Positions 8,643-17,656 of a stretch of DNA of 64,000 nucleotides are shown here, piece after piece. The notes under the pieces were generated by a model, which was not told the origin of the DNA, made no database searches, and saw only the letters and a program-made list of their open reading frames with translations. This DNA comes from Streptomyces sp. cg36 (GTDB lineage: Bacteria; Actinomycetota; Actinomycetes; Streptomycetales; Streptomycetaceae), in assembly GCF_041080675.1 (NCBI RefSeq), contig NZ_CP163520.1:4278001-4342000 (forward strand), given 5' to 3'. Every line of letters starts with the position of its first letter. The first letter of the stretch is position 1. A program made the translations under genes and the position numbers.

Positions 8643-9294
8643 CGCAACGCTGCACGCGGCCAACCAGGATCCGGACGACTTCGCGGTCCAGATCGCGGAC
8701 CAGGTGGAGTCGTTCATCGTCGCGGTCACGGAAGTGGCCAAGGGCGACGAGCCGGACAGCGCCGTGCCGTTCCTGCTCCTGGAGGTCTCGCAGCTGCTGC
8801 TGGCGGGCGGCCGGCTCGGCGCGCACGAGGACATCGTCCCGGACGAGCGGTACGAGCCGGACCTCGGCCCCGAGCCGGACGTCGACGAGCTGCGCGAGCG
8901 CTTCGCGGCCCTCCTGGAGCCGATCGACGTCTACTCGGAGGTCTTCGACCCGTACGAGCCGCGCAAGGCGCCCGTGCCGTGCCGGATCTCCGACGACCTG
9001 GCCGACGTCGTCACCGACCTGCGCCACGGCCTGGCCCACTACCGCGCGGGCCGCACCACCGAGGCGCTGTGGTGGTGGCAGTTCTCTTACTTCTCCAACT
9101 GGGGCTCCACCGCCTCCGCCACCCTGCGCGCCCTCCAGTCGCTGGTGGCGCACGTCCGCCTCAACCAGCCGCTCCAGGAGCTGGACGGACTGGACACCGA
9201 CGAGGACCTGACCGAGGACTCGCTGGCCGAGGAGGCGGGCCGGGTGATGGCCGAGGAGCTGGCGGGCCCGCTGGGCCTGCGCACGGTCAAGTAA
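8635..9294 (+). CDS. DUF5063 domain-containing protein
   Basis: 219-aa acidic, soluble, mostly helical protein. The [23 protein letters not shown] block (residues ~140-162) is the conserved core of the DUF5063 family, which has no known activity. It starts at ATG 8635 inside the last codons of recR; GAAGGAAGG lies ~10 nt upstream, so it is translationally coupled to recR. The ybaB-recR-DUF5063-ask order is typical of Streptomyces, suggesting a link to DNA maintenance, but that is only context. Confidence 0.85.
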   Translation: MSDATLHAANQDPDDFAVQIADQVESFIVAVTEVAKGDEPDSAVPFLLLEVSQLLLAGGRLGAHEDIVPDERYEPDLGPEPDVDELRERFAALLEPIDVYSEVFDPYEPRKAPVPCRISDDLADVVTDLRHGLAHYRAGRTTEALWWWQFSYFSNWGSTASATLRALQSLVAHVRLNQPLQELDGLDTDEDLTEDSLAEEAGRVMAEELAGPLGLRTVK

Positions 9295-9434
9295 CCGCCC
9301 GTCCCTGTGACCCGCCCCACATCGGGGCGTACGTACGCGTCGGCGGGGCAGGTGCGCCTCCACGAGCGGACCGGATCCCGATTCCCCCCTCCCGGGAGGG
9401 GTTTCCCCCCACCCAAGATCACATCGCGAGCGGG

Positions 9435-9485
9435 ACATCTCACGATGTGGCACCTTCCGGGCGGATCCGGCCCGCTCGTTAGACT
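9435..9485 (+). promoter_or_regulatory. Putative aspartokinase promoter region
   Basis: TAGACT at 9480-9485 is a plausible -10 hexamer 37 nt before the ask start. A small inverted repeat (ACATC-TCAC-GATGT, 9435-9448) lies about where an operator or -35-proximal site would be. No lysine riboswitch-like structure was seen in the 228-bp leader region. Confidence 0.4.
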
Positions 9486-9522
9486 GAGCCGACCGCAGTA
9501 ATGGACTGAGCGAGGAGCGCAC

Positions 9523-10803
9523 GTGGGCCTTGTCGTGCAGAAGTACGGAGGCTCCTCCGTTGCCGATGCCGAGGGCATCAAGCGCGTCGCCAAGCGGATC
9601 GTGGAAGCCAAGAAGAACGGCCACCAGGTGGTCGTCGTGGTTTCCGCGATGGGCGACACGACGGACGAGTTGATCGATCTCGCCGAACAGGTATCTCCGA
9701 TGCCCACCGGCCGGGAATTCGACATGCTGCTGACCGCCGGAGAGCGGATCTCCATGGCACTTCTCGCCATGGCGATCAAAAACCTGGGCCACAACGCCCA
9801 GTCGTTCACGGGCAGCCAGGCCGGCGTCATCACCGACTCGGTCCACAACAAAGCGCGGATCATCGACGTCACGCCGGGCCGCATCCGCACCGCGCTCGAC
9901 GAGGGCAACATCGCCATCGTCGCCGGGTTCCAGGGCGTGTCCCAGGACAAGAAGGACATCACCACGCTCGGGCGGGGTGGCTCCGACACCACGGCGGTCG
10001 CCCTCGCGGCGGCGCTCGACGCCGAGGTCTGCGAGATCTACACGGACGTGGACGGCGTGTTCACCGCCGACCCCCGTGTGGTGAAGAAGGCCAAGAAGAT
10101 CGACTGGATCTCCTTCGAGGACATGCTGGAGCTGGCCGCGTCCGGCTCCAAGGTGCTGCTGCACCGCTGCGTCGAGTACGCGCGCCGTTACAACATCCCG
10201 ATCCATGTGCGGTCGTCCTTCAGCGGACTTCAGGGCACCTGGGTCAGCAACGAACCACGTTCCAAGGCGGAGGGTCAGCAGGTGGAGCACGCCATCATCT
10301 CCGGAGTCGCCCACGACGTCTCCGAGGCGAAGATCACGGTGGTCGGGGTCCCCGACAAGCCGGGCGAGGCCGCGGCCATCTTCCGGACCATCGCCAACGC
10401 CGAGATCAACATCGACATGGTCGTGCAGAACGTGTCGGCGGCCTCCACCGGGCTCACCGACATCTCGTTCACGCTCCCCAAGGCCGAGGGCCGCAAGGCC
10501 ATCGACGCCCTGGAGCGGGCCAAGGCGACCATCGGCTTCGAGTCGCTGCGCTACGACGACCAGATCGCCAAGATCTCGCTGGTCGGCGCCGGGATGAAGA
10601 CCAACCCGGGCGTCACCGCCGGCTTCTTCGAGGCGCTCAGCGACGCGGGCGTGAACATCGAGCTGATCTCGACCTCCGAGATCCGCATCTCGGTCGTCAC
10701 CCGCGCCGACGACGTCAACGAGGCCGTGCGCGCCGTGCACACCGCCTTCGGCCTGGACTCCGACTCCGACGAGGCGGTCGTCTACGGAGGCACCGGACGA
10801 TGA
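9523..10803 (+). CDS. lysC: Aspartate kinase (alpha subunit)
   Basis: 426 aa. The N-terminal amino-acid kinase domain (residues ~1-240) has VQKYGGSSV (ATP/aspartate binding), [13 protein letters not shown] and [13 protein letters not shown]. The C-terminus carries two ACT domains (~265-345 and ~345-426) for lysine/threonine feedback. It catalyses ATP-dependent phosphorylation of L-aspartate, the first step to lysine, threonine, methionine and diaminopimelate. The GTG start has GAGGAG 6 nt upstream. The stop overlaps the asd ATG. An internal start at 10282 probably yields a separate beta subunit, as in the alpha2-beta2 Corynebacterium enzyme. Confidence 0.97.
   Translation: MGLVVQKYGGSSVADAEGIKRVAKRIVEAKKNGHQVVVVVSAMGDTTDELIDLAEQVSPMPTGREFDMLLTAGERISMALLAMAIKNLGHNAQSFTGSQAGVITDSVHNKARIIDVTPGRIRTALDEGNIAIVAGFQGVSQDKKDITTLGRGGSDTTAVALAAALDAEVCEIYTDVDGVFTADPRVVKKAKKIDWISFEDMLELAASGSKVLLHRCVEYARRYNIPIHVRSSFSGLQGTWVSNEPRSKAEGQQVEHAIISGVAHDVSEAKITVVGVPDKPGEAAAIFRTIANAEINIDMVVQNVSAASTGLTDISFTLPKAEGRKAIDALERAKATIGFESLRYDDQIAKISLVGAGMKTNPGVTAGFFEALSDAGVNIELISTSEIRISVVTRADDVNEAVRAVHTAFGLDSDSDEAVVYGGTGR
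10282..10803 (+). other. Putative internal translation start for aspartokinase beta subunit
   Basis: An in-frame GTG at 10282 is preceded by GGAGGG (10269-10274) with 7-8 nt spacing, a much better site than random. It would give a 173-aa product starting [12 protein letters not shown], containing just the two ACT domains. This matches the known position and size of the LysC beta subunit in Corynebacterium (172 aa). The product itself is inferred. Confidence 0.6.
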
Positions 10804-11861
10804 CCCGCAAGCCGGCGCTCGCGGTCGTCGGTGCGACCGGGGGCGCCGGCGCGGTGATGCTCCAGATCCTGTCCCAGCACGCGGACGTCTGGGGCGAGAT
10901 CAGACTGGTCGCCTCCGCGCGCTCGGCGGGCCGCAAGCTCGTGGTGCGCGGCGCGGAGACCGAGGTCGTGCCGCTGGCCGAGGAGGCCCTGGACGGCGTG
11001 GACGTCGCCGTCTTCCTCGTCCCCGAGCAGGTCGCCGCCCAGTGGGCGCCGGTCGCCGCGGCCAAGGGCGCGGTCGTCGTGGACACCTCGGCGGCCTTCC
11101 GGCTGGACGCGGACGTGCCGCTGGTGGTCCCCGAGGTCAACCCGCACGCCGTACGGATGCGCCCGCGCGGCATCGTGGCCTCCCCGCACTGCGTCACGCT
11201 CGCCCTGATCGTGGCGGTGGGCGCGCTGCACGCCGAGTACGGGCTGAGCGGCCTGGTCGTCTCCACGTACCAGGCGGTCAGCGGCGCGGGCCGGGCCGGC
11301 GTCGCCACCCTGCGCGAACAGCTCGCCCTGGTCGCCGGTACGGAGCTGGGCACCGGGCCCGGCGATGTGCGCCGGGCCGTCGGCGAGGACACCGGGCCGT
11401 TCGCGGCGCCGGTGGCGCTCAACGTGGTGCCCTGGTCCGGCGAGCTCGCCGACGACGGCTGGTCCAGCGAGGAGCTGGGGCTGCGCGCCGAGGCCCGCAA
11501 GGTGCTCGGGCTGCCGCGGCTCGCGGTCGCCGCGACCTGCGTACGGGTGCCGGTGATCACCACCCACTCCGTCTCCGTGCACGCCACCTTCGAGAACGAG
11601 GTGGAGGTGGCGCGGGCCCACGAGATCCTGGCGACCGCGCCGGGCGTGGTGCTGCTCGACGATCCGGCGGCGGGCGAGTTCCCGACCCCGGCCGACGCCG
11701 TCGGGACCGATCCGGCGTGGGTGGGCCGGGTGCGCCGCTCACCCGACGACCCGTACGCGCTGGACCTCTTCCTCTGCGGCGACAACCTGCGCAAGGGCGC
11801 CGCCCTGAACGCGGCGCAGATCGCCGAGCTGGCGGCGGGGGAATTCGGCGACCGGCCGTGA
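10800..11861 (+). CDS. asd: Aspartate-semialdehyde dehydrogenase
   Basis: 353 aa. NADP-binding motif [13 protein letters not shown] at residues 9-21; catalytic Cys131; [12 protein letters not shown] substrate loop near residue 160; active-site His in the [11 protein letters not shown] block. It reduces aspartyl phosphate to the semialdehyde, the branch point of the aspartate family. The start overlaps the ask stop (ATGA), with GGAGG 8 nt upstream, so the pair is coupled. Oddly the usual NPNC catalytic motif reads SPHC and the DNSSA loop reads DTSAA, so this may be a divergent paralogue (Asd2-like) with altered kinetics. Family is certain. Confidence 0.92.
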   Translation: MTRKPALAVVGATGGAGAVMLQILSQHADVWGEIRLVASARSAGRKLVVRGAETEVVPLAEEALDGVDVAVFLVPEQVAAQWAPVAAAKGAVVVDTSAAFRLDADVPLVVPEVNPHAVRMRPRGIVASPHCVTLALIVAVGALHAEYGLSGLVVSTYQAVSGAGRAGVATLREQLALVAGTELGTGPGDVRRAVGEDTGPFAAPVALNVVPWSGELADDGWSSEELGLRAEARKVLGLPRLAVAATCVRVPVITTHSVSVHATFENEVEVARAHEILATAPGVVLLDDPAAGEFPTPADAVGTDPAWVGRVRRSPDDPYALDLFLCGDNLRKGAALNAAQIAELAAGEFGDRP

Positions 11862-11874
11862 ACCGGGCGGGGCC

Positions 11875-11949
11875 GGACCGGCCGGTTCTGCATCCGCCGG
11901 CTGCGGACCGGCCGGTTCCGTACCCGCCGGCTGCGGACCGGACGGCTGC
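11875..11949. repeat. 30-bp tandem repeat after asd (2.5 copies)
   Basis: Units at 11875-11904, 11905-11934 and a partial 11935-11949, each beginning GGACCGGCCGGTTC and ending CCGCCGGCTGC. The unit resembles the last codons of asd (GGCGACCGGCCG before the stop). The rest of the 410-bp region to the sigma gene is less GC-rich from 11990 to 12260 and probably holds the sigma-factor promoter; a GTACGCGTAC palindrome lies just before the GGGGGGAAG ribosome site. Confidence 0.85.
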
Positions 11950-12271
11950 GGGCCACCGCCCCGGAATCCCGTCTGGACAACCGAGCGAATTCGCGGCGGA
12001 CAGGGCCACAGAGTTTGTAGGATCTGTGAACGCTCTGTGAGCAAGTCGCTGGTCTGTACCACTTGAACTGCGCTGTTGCCCTGTTACACGATGCAATTCC
12101 GTGTCCCTGCAACCGGCAGCCCGGCATGGAGCGTCTATGCGGTCGCCCATCAAGGTGCCGTAAATATCGGGGCATTGGGGAAGAGCGAGTACGCATGAGG
12201 GCATTCGTCGCACTGTCAAAAACGGTGTCGTACGCGTACAACCCTGACGGGGGGAAGCGTGTCCAACTGGC

Positions 12272-12943
12272 GTGGCAGAGGTTCTCGACATCACCGCGAT
12301 TCCGGTGCCGGGCGCAGTGGTGCGTCCGCTCCGGCGCCCGCGCACTCCCGGCGGCATGCCGGTGATCGCCCCCGTGCCGACCGCGCGCCCCTCCCGCGTC
12401 CCCGCGCAGCCGACGCCGGGCCGTGAGGGCACTGACGAGACCATGGCCGCAGGCACCACCGTCGACCACCTCACCGAGACCTACCGCGCGCACTACCGCT
12501 CGCTCCTCGGTCTCGCCGCCCTCCTGCTCGACGACACGGCCTCCTGCGAGGACGTCGTCCAGGAGGCGTTCATCCGCGTCCACTCGGCGCGCTCGCGCGT
12601 GCGCGACCCCGAGAAGACGCTGGCGTACCTGCGCCAGACCGTGGTCAACCTCTCCCGCTCCGCCCTGCGCCGCCGCATCCTCGGGCTCAAGCTGCTCTCC
12701 AAGCCGATGCCGGACATGGCGAGCGCCGAGGAGGGCGCGTACGACCAGCTGGAGCGCGACGCCCTGATCAAGGCCATGCGCGGCCTCCAGCGCCGCCAGC
12801 GCGAGGTGCTCGTGCTGCGGTACTTCGCGGACATGACCGAGTCGCAGGTCGCCGACACCCTCGGGATATCCCTGGGCTCGGTCAAGGCGTACGGCTCGCG
12901 CGGCATCGCGGCGCTCCGGATAGCCATGGAGGCCCCGGTATGA
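12272..12943 (+). CDS. SigE-family ECF RNA polymerase sigma factor
   Basis: 223 aa. Region sigma-2 (residues ~65-135: YRAHYRSLLGLAALLLDD, EDVVQEAFIRVHSA) and sigma-4 (~165-215: LQRRQREVLVLRYFADMTESQVADTLGISLGSVKAYGSRG) are complete. A 50-60 residue proline-rich N-terminal extension precedes sigma-2; if translation instead begins at the ATG at 12443 the extension is lost. The chosen GTG 12272 has a distant GGGGGGAAG. Its stop overlaps the start of a membrane protein gene (ATGA), the usual arrangement for a sigma/anti-sigma pair. Target promoters are not known. Confidence 0.87.
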   Translation: MAEVLDITAIPVPGAVVRPLRRPRTPGGMPVIAPVPTARPSRVPAQPTPGREGTDETMAAGTTVDHLTETYRAHYRSLLGLAALLLDDTASCEDVVQEAFIRVHSARSRVRDPEKTLAYLRQTVVNLSRSALRRRILGLKLLSKPMPDMASAEEGAYDQLERDALIKAMRGLQRRQREVLVLRYFADMTESQVADTLGISLGSVKAYGSRGIAALRIAMEAPV

Positions 12944-14262
12944 GCGCCGGGCGGAACCAAGGACCCAGAGACGGGGAGGGCCGGGGGAAGAACGGCGCGA
13001 CCGGCGGCGGTGGCGACCACCACGACCGCCCCTTCCACGGTGACGGAGCCCGGGGGGAACACGGGCACCACGGCGCGGGCGGACACCACGGTGTCCCCGG
13101 CGGCCAAGGGCACCACGGCACGCGCGGCGACCACCGCGCGCGCGGGACCCACGGGGAGAGTACGTACGGGCCCGACCGCCCCTTGGACGACCGGACTGGA
13201 AACGCAACTGTGAACGACCCCTTCCCACCCGGCCTCACCCCGGCCGAACGCGCCCTGCGCAGGATGCTGCACGGCGCGGTGGACGGCATGGAGCCCGCCG
13301 ACGGCGCCCTGGACCAGCTGCGGCGGGCCGTTCCCGCCCGCCGGGCGCGCAAGAAGCAGGCATGGGCGGGCGCGGCTGCCGCCGCCCTGCTGATCGGCAC
13401 CGCCGTGCCCGCGTTCCTGCACGTCGCCAACACCGCGTCCACCGGTGCCGAGGAGCGGCCCGCCATCGCCGGACACGGCCAGCAGACCCAGGGCGGCACC
13501 GGCGCGGCCCCGGGCGCGGGAGGCGGTGACCGGGGGGCCGACAGGCCCTCCGGGCGGACCACGCCGACGGCGCTCCCCAGCGGCACCGTGAAGCCCCAGC
13601 CGCCCGGCAAGGCCACCGAGGGCGGCATCTCCGGCGGCGCCACCGGCCCGGTCGGCGGCCCCCTCGTGACCGACTCACCGGTCTGCGACGCCAGCGAACT
13701 CGGGGTGAAGTCCGCCCGGATCAGCAAGCCCGACGCCGACGGCAAGGTCTACGGCACCTTCCGCGTCGCCAACGTCTCGCGCAAGCTCTGCCAGGTCAGC
13801 GGCGGGGGCAAGGTCGACTTCCAGGCGCTCGGCGCGGCCGACGCCTCCCGGATCACCGTCGTCGACCACGCCTCGGGCGACCCGGCCGCCGGGCTGCCCG
13901 ACCCCTCCCTCGAAACCACCGGCCTGGTCCTCAAGCCGTCGGCCGCCTACGAGGTGAAGTTCGCCTGGGTGCCGTCGGAGACCTGCCCCAAGCCGCAGCC
14001 CAGCCCCGACCCCACGACGTCCACGGGCTCCGGCACCAACGGCTCCACCACGGGCTCCGGCACCGGCACCCCGACCGGCATCCAGCCCCAGCTGGGCGGC
14101 GTCGACCCGGGCGCCCCCGAGGTCGCCGCCGACGGCAAGGTGGCAGTGACCCACGTGGCCGAACCGGGCGCCCCCACGGCCGAGGCCACCATCCCCCACG
14201 CCTGCGCGGGCACGATCTACCGCACGGGGGTACTGGCAGCACCGCCGGCCCCGACACCGTAG
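12940..14262 (+). CDS. Membrane-anchored sigma-factor partner with His/Gly-rich N-terminus
   Basis: 440 aa. Residues 25-72 are His/Gly-rich (12 His); ~100-135 form a short helical segment (LTPAERALRRMLHGAV, DGALDQLRRAVPARR) like the cytoplasmic part of SigE-family partners; 141-163 is a single membrane helix; the rest is an extracytoplasmic domain of DUF4232-like beta type, split by Ser/Thr/Gly linkers and containing four Cys. It overlaps the sigma gene by 4 nt, so it likely tethers or senses for it. The His tract could bind metal. A GTG at 13210 would remove the His tract. Anti-sigma function is inferred from position. Confidence 0.6.
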   Translation: MSAGRNQGPRDGEGRGKNGATGGGGDHHDRPFHGDGARGEHGHHGAGGHHGVPGGQGHHGTRGDHRARGTHGESTYGPDRPLDDRTGNATVNDPFPPGLTPAERALRRMLHGAVDGMEPADGALDQLRRAVPARRARKKQAWAGAAAAALLIGTAVPAFLHVANTASTGAEERPAIAGHGQQTQGGTGAAPGAGGGDRGADRPSGRTTPTALPSGTVKPQPPGKATEGGISGGATGPVGGPLVTDSPVCDASELGVKSARISKPDADGKVYGTFRVANVSRKLCQVSGGGKVDFQALGAADASRITVVDHASGDPAAGLPDPSLETTGLVLKPSAAYEVKFAWVPSETCPKPQPSPDPTTSTGSGTNGSTTGSGTGTPTGIQPQLGGVDPGAPEVAADGKVAVTHVAEPGAPTAEATIPHACAGTIYRTGVLAAPPAPTP

Positions 14263-14300
14263 AACGGGAGAAGGGGCCGGGGCGGAGTGGCTGCGCTCTC

Positions 14301-14540
14301 AGGGGCGCGGGGAACGGCGCGAGGAGCGAGCACGGTCGGCAGGGGGCAGCGGATTAAGGGGGCAAGCCCCCACCGGCCCGCAGGCGACGGACTACCCAGG
14401 GGCGCGGGGAACCCAGCACGGTCCGTGGACAGACGGGGCTTTCCAGGGGCGCGCGGGGAACTGCGCGACAAGCCCCCACCGGCCCGCAGGCAAAGTCCGG
14501 GCACAAGAGGCCCGCTGGCAAAGTCCGGGCACGAAGGGGC
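14301..14540. repeat. Dispersed ~60-bp intergenic repeat cluster 2
   Basis: Three forward copies of the GGCGCGGGGAA core: 14301-14323, a truncated copy at 14399-14414 and a copy with a 2-nt insertion at 14443-14469. The companion block CCGGCCCGCAGGC lies between them, and AAAGTCCGGGCACAAGAGG / AAAGTCCGGGCACGAAGGG is a near-duplicate pair at 14505-14541. The cluster separates convergent genes (stops 14262 and 14588). Confidence 0.88.
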
Positions 14541-14587
14541 CCCCGGCCAAAGACGAGCCACACCCGGCCACAGGCCAAGTGCCCGCG

Positions 14588-15397
14588 TCAGGACGACGAG
14601 CCCCGCCCCGACTCGGCGGACGCGGACGCGGGCGCGGCTCCGGACGGCGACACCGGCGCCAACCCCAGCTCCGCGTCCTCCACCGCCTCCGCCTCCCGCC
14701 GAAGCAACCGGAACCACATGAACACCACGAACCCGGCGAAGACGAACCACTCCCCGGTGTAACCGAGGTTCTGGAACGCCTTCAGATCAAGCCCCGTGTT
14801 CTGCGGCTTCGCGGCCGGCACGGCCACCATCCCCGCATCGGCCCGGTTCAACGTGATCCACGCGTCGTACACGTCGTACGGAACGAGGTTGACCAGAGAA
14901 GCCGCACTGATCATCCCAAGCTGCCCCCGAGGCAGCCCCCCTGCGGCGTTGACCCCGTCGGTCCCCGGCGTCTCGGACGCCTGCAGCGCACCGTCGACGG
15001 TGACCTGCCCGGCGGGCGGGGCCGGAGCCGGGCGCCCCTTGGGCAGCCACCCCCGCACCACGGGCAGCGCCTTGCCGCCATCGGTACGCAGCAGGGTCAG
15101 CACGTACGAGCCGTCCTTGCCGTCCACCCGACGGTCCGGCACCAGGAACTGCTCGCCGTACTTCCCGGTCGCGCTGGCCGAGCGCCCCGAGGTCTTCTGG
15201 TCGACCGGCAGCAGCTCACGCAGCGGCACGGCCCTGAGCTCGGCGGCGTCGGGCCGCTTCTCGGCCGCGTTGTGCGACTGCACGCGGTCCTCGAAGCGGC
15301 CGAGCTGCCAGGACCCCATGAACACGCAGAAGGGGATGGCCAGCACGACGAAGATGTTGATCCCCCACCAGCGGGGAGTCAGCAGGAACCGGTACAC
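14588..15397 (-). CDS. SURF1-family cytochrome oxidase biogenesis protein
   Basis: 269 aa with the classic SURF1 layout: N-terminal membrane helix (residues ~10-30, WWGINIFVVLAIPFCVFMGSWQLGR), a ~180-residue extracytoplasmic domain with the VVRGWLPKG signature, then a second helix (EWFVFAGFVVFMWFRLLRRE) and a Ser/Ala-rich tail. SURF1 helps insert heme into the aa3-type cytochrome c oxidase. The start is GTG 15397, chosen because it puts the first helix at the right distance; upstream in-frame sequence is low complexity. Monocistronic between a repeat block and the S9 peptidase. Confidence 0.88.
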   Translation of the reverse strand: MYRFLLTPRWWGINIFVVLAIPFCVFMGSWQLGRFEDRVQSHNAAEKRPDAAELRAVPLRELLPVDQKTSGRSASATGKYGEQFLVPDRRVDGKDGSYVLTLLRTDGGKALPVVRGWLPKGRPAPAPPAGQVTVDGALQASETPGTDGVNAAGGLPRGQLGMISAASLVNLVPYDVYDAWITLNRADAGMVAVPAAKPQNTGLDLKAFQNLGYTGEWFVFAGFVVFMWFRLLRREAEAVEDAELGLAPVSPSGAAPASASAESGRGSSS

Positions 15398-15664
15398 ACC
15401 ACCACCGTACGGAATCCCTTCGGCGCCCCGGGTCGCGGGGTGCCCGGCAACCCCACTCCACAGGACGACCGAAGGGCTTCCGGCCCGCCTACGGACCCGC
15501 CCCGATGCCGCCGTCGGGCCGCTGCCGACCCCGCAAGGCCATCGCAGGGAAGCCGACCGGGATGGGTGGCCGCCGGGCCCCCGCCCCGAGGCCCCCGAGG
15601 CCGCCGAGGCCCCGGCCGGTACGCGACCGGGCCCACGAGGCAACTGCCGCCGCCCCCGGGGTCC

Positions 15665-17440
15665 TCAGCTCCCCAGATGCCTCCCCGCGAACTCCAGCTC
15701 CAGCCGCACCTGCTTGATCCGCTCCTCCACCACCAGCGAGCCATGGCCCGCGTCATAGCGGTAGACCTCGTGGACCGCGCCGCGCGCGGCGAGGCGGTCC
15801 ACATAGTTCTCCACCTGACGGATGGGGCAGCGCGGGTCGTTGACGCCCGCCGAGATGTAGACCGGTGCCCGCACCGCGTCCACGTACGTCAGCGGCGACG
15901 ACGCCTCGAAGCGCTCGGGCACCTCCTCGGGCGTCCCGCCGAGCAGCGTGCGGTCCATCGCCTTGAGCGCCTCCATCTCGTCGTGGTACGCCGTCACGTA
16001 GTCCGCGACCGGCACCACCGCGACGCCGAGCGCCCAGGCGTCCGGCTCCGTGCCCAGGCCCAGCAGGGTCAGATAGCCGCCCCAGGACGCGCCCGCCAGC
16101 ACCAGTCGGGCCGGATCGGCGAGCCCGGACGCCACCGCCCACTCCCGCACCGCCGCCACGTCCTCCAGCTCGATGAGCCCGACCCGGTGCTTGAGCGCGT
16201 CCGTCCACTCCCTGCCGTACCCCGTGGAGCCCCGGTAGTTGACGCGGACCACCGCGTAGCCGTGGTCCACCCAGGCCGCCGGGCCCGCCGCGAACGCGTC
16301 GCTGTCGTGCCACGTCGGGCCGCCGTGCAGCTCGAAGACGGTCGGGAACGGGCCCTCCCCGGCCGGCTTCTGCACCAGTGCGTGGACCCGGCCGCCGGGC
16401 CCCTCCACCCACGCGTCCTCCACCGGGACCGAGTGCGGTGCCTTCATGCCCGGCGGGTCCAGGACGACCGCGCCGGTCGTCGCGCGCACCTCGGAGGGGC
16501 GCGCCGCCGAGGACCACAGATACTCCACGGTCCCGTCGGGCCGGGCCGAGGCGGCGGAGACGGATCCGGCCGGGGTCTCCACCTCGATGAGCTCGGCCGC
16601 CGCCAGGTCGTAGCGGAACAGCTCGCTGCGGGCCTCGAAGCTGTGGACGACCAGCAGCCCCGAGCCGTCCGGGTACCACTCCGCCGTGACGTCGCCGGGC
16701 AGCGCGAGCGCCAGCTCGGTCTGCTCGCCCGAGGTCACGTCCCACACCATGGGCTCCCAGCGGCCCCGGCGCTGGTGGGCGACGAGCAGCCGGGTGTCCC
16801 CGGCCAGCGGCGCGAAGCCGAGCACTTCGAGGCCGAGCTCCTCGGTGCCGCCCTTGGTGTCGTCCAGCTCGGCGGCCGTCGTGCCGTCGAGCCGCACCAC
16901 GCGCAGCGCCGAGTGCATCGCGTCGCCGTGCTCGGTGTGCTCCAGGGCGATCAGCGCCCCGTCGTGCGAGAGGTCGCCCACTCCGGCGGACTCGCGGTGC
17001 CGGTAGATCTCCACGGGCGCGGCGCCGGGGCGCACGACGTGGACGGTGCTGCCCTCCTCGTCGGTGGAGCGGCCGACGACCGCCGTGCCGTCCCGGCCGA
17101 GCGCGAGGCCCGCCGGGTAGGACGGTTCCAGGCCGGGCACGGCGGGCTCGTCGTCGCCCCCGCCGAACGGCTGGCGCATCCACACGCCGAACTCGTCCCC
17201 GTCGGTGTCGCTGAACCACCAGATCCACTCGCCGTCCGGCGTCAGCACCCCGTCCGTCGTGCCGTTCGGCCGGTCCGTGGCCTGGCGCTGGGCCCCGGTC
17301 GCCCGGTCCCAGGCATACAGCTCGTACGTCCCCGTCGCGTTCGACACGAACAGCGAGCGGTCCGGGGCGTCCTCCGCCCAGTCGGGCAGCCCCACCCTCG
17401 GTGCCCTGAACCGCTTCTCCCACTCCGGCATCTCGTTCAT
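15665..17440 (-). CDS. S9-family prolyl oligopeptidase-like serine peptidase
   Basis: 591 aa. Residues ~30-350 form a beta-propeller with repeated LSHDG/WYPDGSG-type blades; ~360-591 is an alpha/beta-hydrolase peptidase. The catalytic triad is visible as Ser452 (GASWGG), Asp535 (GVNDPRCP) and His566 (DAGHGS). ELHGGPTWHDSDAF supplies the oxyanion region. No signal peptide, so cytoplasmic cleavage of short peptides or acyl-peptides is expected. ATG 17440 is chosen (GGGG just upstream); ATGs at 17449 and 17452 are alternatives. The substrate is not predictable. Confidence 0.88.
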   Translation of the reverse strand: MNEMPEWEKRFRAPRVGLPDWAEDAPDRSLFVSNATGTYELYAWDRATGAQRQATDRPNGTTDGVLTPDGEWIWWFSDTDGDEFGVWMRQPFGGGDDEPAVPGLEPSYPAGLALGRDGTAVVGRSTDEEGSTVHVVRPGAAPVEIYRHRESAGVGDLSHDGALIALEHTEHGDAMHSALRVVRLDGTTAAELDDTKGGTEELGLEVLGFAPLAGDTRLLVAHQRRGRWEPMVWDVTSGEQTELALALPGDVTAEWYPDGSGLLVVHSFEARSELFRYDLAAAELIEVETPAGSVSAASARPDGTVEYLWSSAARPSEVRATTGAVVLDPPGMKAPHSVPVEDAWVEGPGGRVHALVQKPAGEGPFPTVFELHGGPTWHDSDAFAAGPAAWVDHGYAVVRVNYRGSTGYGREWTDALKHRVGLIELEDVAAVREWAVASGLADPARLVLAGASWGGYLTLLGLGTEPDAWALGVAVVPVADYVTAYHDEMEALKAMDRTLLGGTPEEVPERFEASSPLTYVDAVRAPVYISAGVNDPRCPIRQVENYVDRLAARGAVHEVYRYDAGHGSLVVEERIKQVRLELEFAGRHLGS

Positions 17441-17528
17441 GGACCCCATCATGCGCCGCCCCGCCGACATCGTCCGCAGCCTGTGGATAACTCGCGGCCG
17501 ACGGGCCGGACCCGGCCCGGAACGAGCG

Positions 17529-17656
17529 GCGGGCGAGCGGCTCCGGCGCCCGGCAGCGTGGCGCGGGAGCCGGTCGGACGCCCGCCGCCGTGGCGGGGAG
17601 GGCCGTCAGGCGTCCGATGCCGTGGCGGGGGAGCGGGTCAGGCGCCCGGCGTCGTG
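17529..17656. repeat. Exact 32-bp-period tandem array overlapping tatA 3' end (4 units)
   Basis: Four consecutive 32-nt units on the minus strand at 17656-17625, 17624-17593, 17592-17561 and 17560-17529. Each begins CACG and contains a GGGCGCC-like centre and a CCGCTC/CGGCCC end. The first unit covers the last 19 nt of tatA including its TGA; the second repeats the GCCTGA, and the third and fourth read CCGA and CGGA there. The array looks like amplification of the gene terminus followed by drift. Confidence 0.85.

Noticed and set aside
12063..12365. A 100-aa ORF in the region upstream of the sigma factor
   Set aside because: No ribosome site, unusual codon use, and overlap with the start of the sigma gene.
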